IMG/VR virus record: IMGVR_UViG_3300030419_005890
Coordinates: 1 to 26,653 of that record
From: a virus
Strand: one strand, 5' to 3'
DNA length: 26,653 bases
The translations under genes were made by a program, and so were the position numbers. Below, in pieces: positions 7,970 through 13,959 of the stretch. Under the pieces are notes generated by a model. It was not told the DNA's origin and ran no database searches. It saw only the letters and a list, made by a program, of their open reading frames with translations. Positions within the stretch are counted from its first letter, which is position 1. Each line of letters starts with the position of its first letter.

Positions 7970-8643
7970 TGAAAGTAAATTTAGTATCAGTAACTCAACC
8001 TTACCACGAAGCCATCTCGCTGCATCCAGAAGAACTAATAGCTTACTGTGCGCGTGTTAGTAATCCAGAAAACCAAAACAATACAAAAACAGCGCCGCGA
8101 CTTTTAAAGTTTTTAATCAAACATAAACATTGGTCACCATTTGAAATGGTGGACATGACCGTTGAGATTAAAACCAGCAGAGCTATTGCAGCGCAAATAC
8201 TTAGGCATAGGAGTTTCAGTTTTCAAGAGTTTAGTCAAAGGTATTCCGAGGCTCAGACATTAGAAGAGTTAGAACTCAGAGTCCAAGCTGAGAAAAATAG
8301 GCAGAGCAGTAGCGAAACATTTAGCAATGGTCACTTGTTAGCAAAAGTAAGAGAACACACCGCTAAAGGCGTAGCTCTTTACAATGAGTTGATCAGAGCT
8401 GGGGTGGCCAAAGAATCCGCCAGAATGATTCTGCCCCTCACAACAGAGACTACCATGTACATGAAAGGTAGTGTTAGAAGTTGGGTTCATTATATTGATC
8501 TACGCACAGAAGAAAATACTCAAAAAGAGCATAGAGACATAGCGAAAGAGTGTAAGAATATATTTATAGAGAACTTTCCTAATGTATCTGAGGCGTTGTG
8601 GTCGGTTGAACATAGAGACGACAGATGGAACCCAAAGCGTTAA
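7969..8643 (+). CDS. thyX: Flavin-dependent thymidylate synthase
   Basis: ThyX makes dTMP from dUMP using FAD, NADPH and methylene-tetrahydrofolate, and replaces the unrelated ThyA. The signature RHRx7S is at residues 79-89 (RHRSFSFQEFS), followed by QRYSE. The folate/dUMP region TTMYMKGSVRSWVHYIDLR is near residue 165. At 224 aa it is a normal single-domain ThyX. ThyX is frequent in marine phages and, with NrdAB upstream, completes a dNTP-supply set. The start overlaps the previous stop by one base, and the last 19 bases overlap purS. Confidence 0.97.
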   Translation: MKVNLVSVTQPYHEAISLHPEELIAYCARVSNPENQNNTKTAPRLLKFLIKHKHWSPFEMVDMTVEIKTSRAIAAQILRHRSFSFQEFSQRYSEAQTLEELELRVQAEKNRQSSSETFSNGHLLAKVREHTAKGVALYNELIRAGVAKESARMILPLTTETTMYMKGSVRSWVHYIDLRTEENTQKEHRDIAKECKNIFIENFPNVSEALWSVEHRDDRWNPKR

Positions 8644-8885
8644 AGAAAGCGCGAGTTATGACTCGGCCAAAGTCGAATACTCTTGACCCACAAGGAGTTG
8701 TAGTAAAGAGTAACCTTGAGAGAAGCCTAGGCATAAAGTATTTAAAGAAAGTTAGTATTGGTCGCTATATAGAAGTCGAGTTAGAAGAAGGGCCAGAAGA
8801 GGACGTAAAAAAGAATATACAAGAAGCAATAGACAAGCTGCTATATAATGAGATTATTGAAGACTACGAGGTTATGTATGAATAA
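8625..8885 (+). CDS. purS: Phosphoribosylformylglycinamidine synthase subunit PurS
   Basis: PurS is the small subunit of the PurSLQ complex that converts FGAR to FGAM in de novo purine synthesis, bridging PurL and PurQ. The 86-aa product has the family pattern: an N-terminal strand (KKARVMTRPKSN), TLDPQG (the invariant LDPQG, residues ~19-24), SIGRYIEVEL (cf. RxGKYxEL), a helix, and a closing strand NEIIEDYEV (cf. NxVIEDY). The first ATG, which overlaps thyX by 19 nt, is needed to keep the first strand. PurL and PurQ are not in the window, so the phage subunit may join host PurLQ or phage copies elsewhere. It complements purM at 21834. Confidence 0.93.
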   Translation: MEPKALKKARVMTRPKSNTLDPQGVVVKSNLERSLGIKYLKKVSIGRYIEVELEEGPEEDVKKNIQEAIDKLLYNEIIEDYEVMYE

Positions 8886-9225
8886 AAGGACTGTAATATA
8901 TGCAATTGCTTGTTTCTTGTTTGGATGGCTGCTAGTTACTACTGTATCTGGACAAAGCAAAGGAGTCTTTGACCCCGATGTCGAACTCAAAATACCGGGC
9001 TTAGTTTGTCCTTCTTGCGCTATCGGTATTAAAAATGGATTTAAAAAAACTAACTTAACTAAAACAATTAAGTTCGATGTTAAAAAAGAAATATGCTTAA
9101 TAGAATTTATAAGCATAGAAATTCATCCATCTCAGATGAGAAAAATTGTTAAAAATGCTGGCTACGAATTAAAATCTATAAAGTGGTTAAAAGACAAGAA
9201 ACCTAATAGATATAATAAGCCGTGA
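8878..9225 (+). CDS. Exported/membrane-anchored heavy-metal-associated (HMA) domain protein
   Basis: A 115-aa product from ATG 8878, which overlaps the purS stop by 8 nt. An upstream GTG at 8848 is possible but less likely. An N-terminal hydrophobic segment (VIYAIACFLFGWLLVTTVSG) acts as signal peptide or anchor. It is followed by an HMA-type ferredoxin-like domain with GLVCPSC (C44-P-S-C47), the soft-metal site of MerP/CopZ/Atx1, and the terminal pattern MRKIVKNAGYEL. The CxxC would bind Cu(I), Zn, Hg or similar outside the cytoplasm. A metal-handling gene between purS and ppa has no obvious metabolic link, so the cargo and partner are unknown. Confidence 0.8.
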   Translation: MNKRTVIYAIACFLFGWLLVTTVSGQSKGVFDPDVELKIPGLVCPSCAIGIKNGFKKTNLTKTIKFDVKKEICLIEFISIEIHPSQMRKIVKNAGYELKSIKWLKDKKPNRYNKP

Positions 9226-9758
9226 ATTTAGTTAACGATATACCAATAACAAACGACGATTTCCAACATATATCATGTGTTGTAGAAATACCAAAAGGAA
9301 CTAATACAAAATATGAGTACAATGAAAAGTATAATATTTTTGAATTAGAGAGATGTCTTGTTTCGTCATTACAGTACCCGATAAATTATGGATTTGTGAC
9401 TCAGACGTATGCACTAGACAACGATCCCCTTGATGTTCTGATATTTAATCATGACCCTATCGACAGAGGTAGTCTAGTGAGGTGTAGGCCACTTGGGGTA
9501 CTCGACTTCGTAGACGACGAAGAAATCGATTACAAGCTAATTGTGGCCCCGCATTGGTCACCTCTGGACAGGTATAGCACCTTGGATGGCATAGAAGATA
9601 GTCACCTAAAGATATTTAAACAGTTTTTTAGAATTTATAAAATAGATCGAAGTTCCTCTACTAAAGTAGGAGAATGGAAAAATGGAAAGAAAGCTATGTC
9701 AGTTGTAAAACACGCACACGATAGATGGAAGGAGAGAATGCCTTATGGGAATGTTTGA
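9222..9758 (+). CDS. ppa: Inorganic pyrophosphatase, family I
   Basis: Hydrolyses pyrophosphate to phosphate, which pulls polymerisation and activation reactions forward. It starts at GTG 9222 in a 4-nt GTGA overlap. Active-site residues match E. coli Ppa: E22, K30 and E32 (PKGTNTKYE), R44, the DNDPLD loop (D66, D68, D71), and D98/D103/K105 (VDDEEIDYK). YPINYGFV is also present. At 178 aa it is the normal bacterial size. A phage-borne pyrophosphatase is uncommon. Here it could remove pyrophosphate from DNA replication and from the NDP-sugar and cytidylyl-transfer reactions encoded at 17-21 kb. Confidence 0.96.
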   Translation: MNLVNDIPITNDDFQHISCVVEIPKGTNTKYEYNEKYNIFELERCLVSSLQYPINYGFVTQTYALDNDPLDVLIFNHDPIDRGSLVRCRPLGVLDFVDDEEIDYKLIVAPHWSPLDRYSTLDGIEDSHLKIFKQFFRIYKIDRSSSTKVGEWKNGKKAMSVVKHAHDRWKERMPYGNV

Positions 9759-10287
9759 TGATATAATTGTACCGAAGTCTTACCTAAAAGGCTTGTTAAC
9801 AAAAGAGCAGGAGAAGTTAGTTAAAAGTAGTGAATATCAGACTAAAAGTCTTGAAAATTTCTTAGGTCAATATAAAGTTTATAGACAAAAGCTCTTTGTA
9901 AAAGAGAATAAAGAGTGGGTTAAAGACACTCGCACCGCAAAAATTAATTTCTACATGTCTTTTTACGATAAAGATAAAAACATGTGGTGGTCTGAGTACG
10001 AATTTACCTTTAATTCCGGAGTCTTAGATACAAAAAAATTAATAAAATTTGAAATAGAAGAGACCGCCGAAGAAGCAGAGGCGCGAGATAAAGAATGGGA
10101 GAAAAAAGCCGAGGAAAGAAAATTTTTCGAAAACACTTTTAAATATAGATTCTTTTCTAAGCTTACTAAGCTCTTAAGAAAACTCTTGAGTTGGTCGGAG
10201 CAAAAGACTTATGTAAACTATATCTCAATGCCAGCAGAAAAGAGAGAGAAAGAAAAAGAAAAACTAAGTTTCTGGAAACACTCTTAA
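9745..10287 (+). CDS. Conserved phage protein (MGMFDDI family), unknown
   Basis: A 180-aa protein beginning MGMFDDIIVPKSYLKGLL, followed by EYQTKSLENFLGQYKV. This N-terminal pattern recurs in small uncharacterised proteins of tailed phages. The middle is a beta-rich stretch (KINFYMSFYDKDKNMWWSEY) and the C-terminal third is a charged helix (EAEARDKEWEKKAEERK). It overlaps ppa by 14 nt, and its stop overlaps the next start (TAATG). No enzymatic motif is visible. Confidence 0.85.
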   Translation: MGMFDDIIVPKSYLKGLLTKEQEKLVKSSEYQTKSLENFLGQYKVYRQKLFVKENKEWVKDTRTAKINFYMSFYDKDKNMWWSEYEFTFNSGVLDTKKLIKFEIEETAEEAEARDKEWEKKAEERKFFENTFKYRFFSKLTKLLRKLLSWSEQKTYVNYISMPAEKREKEKEKLSFWKHS

Positions 10288-10532
10288 TGGACTTCCCAGC
10301 AAAAGGATATAAAGAATTACGAGAAGATTGTCCAGATATACCAGCGGACACTTGCCCTCTAATCGACAAGACTCTTAAACATGTCACTGAGATTGAAATT
10401 AATTTAGAGCAACTTAGAGATCAAAACGAAGCTCTGCGTGATCTTGGCAAGTTTTGGAGGACTACGGCTATTCGATTGCTCGAAGAATGCTGTGAGTTAA
10501 ATAAGTATATAAAAAGGCTTGAGGATGAATAA
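10287..10532 (+). CDS. Small phage protein, unknown
   Basis: An 81-aa product from ATG 10287. A GTG 96 nt upstream in frame would run deep into the previous gene and is unlikely. Cysteines are at CPD and TCPL near the N-terminus and ECCEL near the C-terminus. The central part (KHVTEIEINLEQLRDQNEAL) is a likely short coiled coil. No family recognised. Overlaps of 1 nt upstream and 8 nt downstream show it belongs to the same translation-coupled string. Confidence 0.8.
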   Translation: MDFPAKGYKELREDCPDIPADTCPLIDKTLKHVTEIEINLEQLRDQNEALRDLGKFWRTTAIRLLEECCELNKYIKRLEDE

Positions 10533-10818
10533 ATCGGGCTATACTCTACTTGAGCTACTTCTTACTATAGTCATAATAGCCTTGATAACATCTATGTCTT
10601 TACAATCTTATCATCAAGCAAAGAGGCAAGCAGAAGCTGTTAGGTGTAAGACTTATAGGAAACAGATGGAGACAGTACGGTCTATGCCAGAATTTGACTA
10701 CACCACTCAATATGGAGAATTTTCTGACTACTCTTCTGTTATAGACGAAATGGTTTTCATGTATAATGAATGTTTTAGGTGTCACCCAAGCGTGACAAAT
10801 AACGAATGGCAAAAATGA
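10525..10818 (+). CDS. Type IV prepilin / pseudopilin-like protein
   Basis: A 97-aa protein with a class-III signal peptide: a short basic leader MNKSG, then YTLLE, then a 17-residue hydrophobic helix (LLLTIVIIALITSMSL). The Gly5 cleavage site and the Glu at mature position 5 are the prepilin-peptidase hallmarks. The remainder (~65 residues) holds Cys residues (VRCKTYRK, NECFRCH) that could form a disulfide or metal site. Minor pilins and T2SS pseudopilins share this form. ATG 10525 is chosen over TTG 10519 because it gives the canonical leader. The next gene is a GspC/PilP-like exported protein, so the two may act together at the host pilus or secretion machinery. Confidence 0.85.
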   Translation: MNKSGYTLLELLLTIVIIALITSMSLQSYHQAKRQAEAVRCKTYRKQMETVRSMPEFDYTTQYGEFSDYSSVIDEMVFMYNECFRCHPSVTNNEWQK

Positions 10819-11504
10819 AGAAATTATTATTACCCTTATTATTGGCTAGTTCTGTCAGCGCAGAGCAGAGAAATTACGATGCAATCACTGATAGAAATGC
10901 TTTCGCTTTGCTAGATAAAGTCCCAGCAAAAGTTGAGCTTCCAAAACTATTAGAGAAGCCGCCTGTTAAACTTAACTTGACTGGTATCATGAAATACAAA
11001 GGTCAGACAAATGTATATCTTTTCTCTCAAGACATATCAAAAAGATTTTTAATGCTGAATCAAAGCCGCCCAACAGACTCAGGGGTTACTTTAATAAGCG
11101 TTAGTAGAGGCTTGGTTAAAGTTAACAATAATGGAGTAACAGAGCTTCTCTCATTCGATACTCATAAACTACCAACCGTAGTAACTAAGCCAGTACTCTC
11201 TCAGCCGACAGTTATTAAAAAAGATAAAAAAGAAAGCTCCAAGAGAGAAAGCTCCAAGTCTGTTAAGATATTACCAACGCCACCGGAGCCAAGTGTAGTT
11301 AAAGTTCCATCCAGAAGACCTAAAATTGATCCTAGAATCATACAAAAAGGATTAGAATATATAGACAGAATAGACGATAAAGAAAAGAGAGAATATATTC
11401 TTAAAAGACTAGAAGGACTTCAAAACGGTCAAAATACTTTAAACAGAAAAATTGACACTAATGAAAGACGACGACAGTATGACGAACGCAGGAGAGATAA
11501 GTGA
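10815..11504 (+). CDS. Exported GspC/PilP-like protein
   Basis: About 229 aa from ATG 10815, which makes an ATGA overlap with the prepilin gene. An in-frame ATG at 10806 would add three residues. The signal peptide is MKKLLLPLLLASSVSA. Residues ~10-115 follow the periplasmic homology-region pattern of GspC/PilP: DRNAFALL, then PPVKLNLTGIMKYKG, then a beta series ending GLVKVNNNGVTELLSF. Comparable LTGI...VxVNNNG domains occur in type II secretion-like proteins of Verrucomicrobiota. The C-terminal half is a Ser/Lys/Pro linker and a charged coiled coil rich in RRR. The assignment rests on pattern, not alignment. Confidence 0.75.
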   Translation: MKKLLLPLLLASSVSAEQRNYDAITDRNAFALLDKVPAKVELPKLLEKPPVKLNLTGIMKYKGQTNVYLFSQDISKRFLMLNQSRPTDSGVTLISVSRGLVKVNNNGVTELLSFDTHKLPTVVTKPVLSQPTVIKKDKKESSKRESSKSVKILPTPPEPSVVKVPSRRPKIDPRIIQKGLEYIDRIDDKEKREYILKRLEGLQNGQNTLNRKIDTNERRRQYDERRRDK

Positions 11505-11713
11505 GAATAAGAAAAGATAATTTAATTGAATTTGTTAACTTAGTTAATGAATGTTGTGAAATGATGCCCCATGACAAAGTAGCCGACTGGCTACTGACCC
11601 CAAATAGAGACTTAAATATGGAAATGCCCATAGACTTAGCGGATTCAGACGTAGGTAGAGACAAAATCTATAGGCTTCTATATTTCATTGAAATAGGTGA
11701 AGCGGACTTATGA
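11501..11713 (+). CDS. Solo DUF2384 (MbcA/ParS/Xre toxin-binding domain) protein
   Basis: A 70-aa product from GTG 11501 (GTGA overlap, with AGGAG just upstream). The pattern VADWLLTPNRDLNMEMPIDL followed by ADSDVGRDKIYRLLYFIEIG matches the DUF2384 toxin-binding domain found at the C-terminus of ParS, MbcA and Xre antitoxins. That domain carries the WL-x-TPN and PL-DL motifs. The usual N-terminal DNA-binding part is absent. No RES/ParT-type toxin is adjacent. A free-standing domain could bind and neutralise a host RES-domain toxin, but that is inference. Confidence 0.75.
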   Translation: MRIRKDNLIEFVNLVNECCEMMPHDKVADWLLTPNRDLNMEMPIDLADSDVGRDKIYRLLYFIEIGEADL

Positions 11714-11832
11714 GCCCATGCTCTATATGCAAAAAGGTTTTTGAAGAAATAAACTTGACATGGAAGCAAGTTAGAGGTAAGATAAAACTATATTGTAATG
11801 AGTGCCTTAGCAAAAGCAAAAAAAGTAGATAA
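11710..11832 (+). CDS. Zinc-ribbon microprotein
   Basis: A 40-aa product with two CxxC knuckles, PCSIC (residues 4-7) and YCNEC (29-32), spaced like a treble-clef or zinc-ribbon fold, and a basic tail (SKSKKSR). It starts in an ATGA overlap with the DUF2384 gene, and its 3' end overlaps the cupin gene by 35 nt. A promoter for the cupin lies inside it. Its role is unknown; small phage zinc fingers often bind nucleic acid or host proteins. Confidence 0.75.
   Translation: MSPCSICKKVFEEINLTWKQVRGKIKLYCNECLSKSKKSR
11755..11783 (+). promoter_or_regulatory. Promoter inside the zinc-ribbon ORF, for the cupin gene
   Basis: A consensus TTGACA (11755-11760), a 17-bp spacer, and TAAGAT (11778-11783). 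The expected start near 11790 is about 8 nt before the cupin ATG at 11798. It lies entirely in the coding sequence of the preceding microgene. Confidence 0.55.
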
Positions 11833-12184
11833 AGATTGGGGCTATGAAATTTGGATGGCCAATAACGAAAAAGAGAATTATTGTGGAAAAATCTTATACA
11901 TTAAATTCGGTCATTCAACCTCAATGCACTTTCACCAGAAAAAGCATGAGACCTTTTACATCCTAGAAGGAGCTTTGGATGTAGAGATTATTGACACTAT
12001 CACTACGGATAAATACGTAAAGACTATCAATGAGGGAGAAGTATTTGTTCTAGATAGATTGATGCCTCACAGGCTAGTACCAAAAGGTGGAGATGTTAAA
12101 TTTGTAGAGATTAGTACTTTTCACGAAGATAGCGATAGTTACCGAGTTTATCGCGAAGCTCCTAAGCAACTTTCAGTTACATAA
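11798..12184 (+). CDS. Cupin-domain protein (sugar isomerase-like)
   Basis: A 128-aa single cupin barrel. It begins KDWGYEIWMANNE, as in mannose-6-phosphate isomerase-type cupins. The metal ligands are in motif 1 (HFHQKKHETF: H44, H46, E51) and motif 2 (MPHRLVP: H91), so a divalent metal is expected. Related stand-alone cupins act on phosphosugars or NDP-sugars. With the glycan genes further downstream, a sugar substrate is plausible but unproven. It has its own promoter inside the preceding ORF. Confidence 0.88.
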   Translation: MSALAKAKKVDKDWGYEIWMANNEKENYCGKILYIKFGHSTSMHFHQKKHETFYILEGALDVEIIDTITTDKYVKTINEGEVFVLDRLMPHRLVPKGGDVKFVEISTFHEDSDSYRVYREAPKQLSVT

Positions 12185-12185
12185 A

Positions 12186-12392
12186 ATGTTTATAGAATTC
12201 ACAGAAATAGTAATGAGAGATCGTCTCTCTACTCACATGAGTAAACCCAAACAAAGGAATGTGTCAGTCAATCCTTCTAAAATTCAAGCCTTTTGGAGTG
12301 ACACAAGTGGCACGATCCTACAAATGAGGAGAGACCAAATCAAAGTAACAGAAACCTACGAACAAGTAAGAGATGCCATTCAAAAGAACTAG
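12186..12392 (+). CDS. Small phage protein, unknown
   Basis: A 68-aa basic product (MFIEFTEIVMRDRLSTHMSK) with no recognised domain. The N-terminal strand, the NPSKIQAFWSD turn and the terminal helix (VTETYEQVRDAI) suggest a small beta/alpha fold. It starts two bases after the cupin stop and overlaps the next gene by 20 nt. Confidence 0.75.
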   Translation: MFIEFTEIVMRDRLSTHMSKPKQRNVSVNPSKIQAFWSDTSGTILQMRRDQIKVTETYEQVRDAIQKN

Positions 12393-12612
12393 CCCAATCC
12401 CAAAAGGAGCAACTCACATTAGACTTGTTACTCAAGAAGGAAAGTCCTCTGAGTCCGACGTTAAAAATATAGACTGGGTATTCAGTTATCCATTTAGATG
12501 CCCCGGTAAATTAGTCTTCTTAAAAAAAGACAGAAACGGTTTTAAAGAATTGGATTCGATTGAATTCGATGGTGTGTGGCCCCCAAAAGAAAAGCCACAA
12601 GTAATAACATAA
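12373..12612 (+). CDS. Small phage protein, unknown
   Basis: A 79-aa protein of likely beta structure (THIRLVTQEG, WVFSYPFRCPGKLVFLKK, LDSIEFDGVWPP). No motif allows a functional call. Its start lies inside the previous ORF, typical of this translation-coupled layout. Confidence 0.75.
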   Translation: MPFKRTSPIPKGATHIRLVTQEGKSSESDVKNIDWVFSYPFRCPGKLVFLKKDRNGFKELDSIEFDGVWPPKEKPQVIT

Positions 12613-12628
12613 TAAATAATAAAAGATC

Positions 12629-12859
12629 ATGAAAGATTTCTTAAATTATAAGAGCATGATAACGCCCGGAATCGTTAAGATTTTGAGCTATATTGGTATG
12701 GTCATTGCGTTTGTTGTGGGCCTTTTTGGCATCGCAGTTGAACCATTGACCGGAATTGGTACGGCCATCCTAGGCCCTGTTGCAGTTCGCATTTATGCGG
12801 AGATTCTATTGATTATCTTTGAGATTAACGATAATCTCAAGAAGATCGTAGACAAGTAA
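12629..12859 (+). CDS. DUF4282-family membrane protein
   Basis: A 76-aa integral membrane protein. It has FLNYKSMITPGIVKILSYIG at the N-terminus, two hydrophobic helices (about 18-37 and 42-65), and the ending LGPVAVRIYAEILLIIFEIN, which is the DUF4282 signature (F.MITP..IKI...GPxxxRIYxELLIxxFxIN). The family is widespread in bacteria and of unknown function. Here it precedes the tRNA gene. In a phage, a small two-helix inner-membrane protein could also serve in lysis or exclusion, but nothing here shows that. Confidence 0.85.
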   Translation: MKDFLNYKSMITPGIVKILSYIGMVIAFVVGLFGIAVEPLTGIGTAILGPVAVRIYAEILLIIFEINDNLKKIVDK

Positions 12860-12868
12860 ACATGGTTT

Positions 12869-12944
12869 GCCCCGATGGCCGAATGGATAAGGCAACAGCC
12901 TTCTAAGCTGTAGATTCTAGGTTCGAATCCTAGTCGGGGTACCA
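12869..12944 (+). tRNA. tRNA-Arg (anticodon UCU), CCA encoded
   Basis: A full cloverleaf can be folded. The acceptor is GCCCCGA/TCGGGGT (12869-12875 with 12934-12940, first pair G-U). The D stem is GCC/GGC. The anticodon stem ACAGC/GCTGT has loop CTTCTAA, giving TCT at 12902-12904. The T stem is CTAGG/CCTAG with loop TTCGAAT. The discriminator is A12941 and CCA follows at 12942-12944. It decodes AGA, a codon used freely in this AT-rich genome. The 5' leader CATGGT is complementary to the 3' ACCATG. Confidence 0.95.
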
Positions 12945-12995
12945 TGAATATTCTAGTACAAATAGAATTAACAAAGTTAAAGTCAACAATTAAAT

Positions 12996-13526
12996 ATGTA
13001 TATCAAAAAATATTTAAGCCTAGTAGCTCTATTTGCGATTGCCGCGTCTGCTCAAGCAGAAGAACTTAAGTTCCTAGGTCGTACCGTCATTCATGAAAAC
13101 GGTAGTTGGGTAAATCCCGATGAACCAAAGTTTGAGGCAAAGCAACCGTCCACTTGGTTCAAGAGGAATTACGTTCGTCACTATATGCAAGGCTCTCAAG
13201 AAATAACTGATTCAATCATTAAAATTGATTGGAAAAAGTTCAAAGAGGCCGGAAAAACTGGCGAGAAGGTTAAGCTTAATGAGGTCGTATCTTTATTTAA
13301 ATTTAAAAATACGATTAAAGCAGTTAAAGAACACCCAGAAGCGGTAGCGGTTCCTGTTGGTATGGCTGCTGGTTCTGCTGTTGAAGGAGGAAAGGGTACA
13401 GTAATAGCAACTGTCGGCTTAGCCAAAAACGTGCTAACGACTACCCTTAAAATCGTTAAGTTCGTAAGTACTCCTGTTAGAAAGATTCTACCAGTTAAAA
13501 TTGAGTCCTCACCTACTAATAACTAG
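12996..13526 (+). CDS. Exported protein with hydrophobic Gly/Ala segment, unknown
   Basis: A 176-aa product with a Sec signal peptide (MYIKKYLSLVALFAIAASAQ, cleavage near AQA/EE at 22). The mature part has a charged first half (WFKRNYVRHYMQGSQE, WKKFKEAGK). A Gly/Ala/Val-rich hydrophobic stretch follows (about residues 112-145, including PVGMAAGSAVEGGKG and VGLAKNVL) and could insert into or associate with a membrane. No family recognised. It follows the tRNA after a 51-bp gap that contains no convincing promoter. Confidence 0.8.
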   Translation: MYIKKYLSLVALFAIAASAQAEELKFLGRTVIHENGSWVNPDEPKFEAKQPSTWFKRNYVRHYMQGSQEITDSIIKIDWKKFKEAGKTGEKVKLNEVVSLFKFKNTIKAVKEHPEAVAVPVGMAAGSAVEGGKGTVIATVGLAKNVLTTTLKIVKFVSTPVRKILPVKIESSPTNN

Positions 13527-13530
13527 AGAG

Positions 13531-13959
13531 GTGTTAGATAGGCTAAAGAACAAAACTTATTGCAGAGTTCAGCCTTCTAAAACTCATGGAGTAGGGGTGT
13601 TTGCGATCAAGGAGATTCCCTCTGGGGTTTCTCCTTGGTCCACTCCTAATCACCATTTCTTTGGTGGTACTATTAGGCTAACCAGCCACGAAATAAGTAA
13701 GCTTGATGAGCCGGTGCGAAAGATGCTGCTGGACTATAACCTACTAAGCAACAGAGGTTTATTCGTCCATCCGTGCGAATTAGAAGTTTTACACATAACT
13801 CAGTTTTTGAACGCTTCCACCGATCCTAATCTAGAGTTAGACACAGAGAGAGAAGAGCCTTTTAAAACTATTAGAAAAATAAAAGCAGGAGAAGAATTAA
13901 CAGTAGACTATCAAAAAGATTTAAAAGACACTGATTGCAAGTATAACTATAAGTACTAA
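13531..13959 (+). CDS. SET-domain protein (lysine methyltransferase-like)
   Basis: A 142-aa minimal SET domain. Motifs in order are THGVGVFAIKEIP (residues ~18-30, the N-terminal SET strand), FLNASTDPN (92-100, the NHSxxPN cofactor knot), and GEELTVDY (120-127, with the catalytic Tyr). SET enzymes transfer methyl from S-adenosylmethionine to protein lysines. I take GTG 13531 as start because the conserved sequence begins just after it; a TTG at 13501 inside the previous gene is possible. The pre- and post-SET zinc clusters are absent, as in viral and bacterial SET proteins. The target is unknown. Confidence 0.85.
   Translation: MLDRLKNKTYCRVQPSKTHGVGVFAIKEIPSGVSPWSTPNHHFFGGTIRLTSHEISKLDEPVRKMLLDYNLLSNRGLFVHPCELEVLHITQFLNASTDPNLELDTEREEPFKTIRKIKAGEELTVDYQKDLKDTDCKYNYKY

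Noticed and set aside
10191-10287. N-terminal extension of the small gene at 10287 from a GTG at 10191
   Set aside because: The extension overlaps almost 100 nt of the previous gene in another frame, while ATG 10287 gives the 1-nt overlap typical here.
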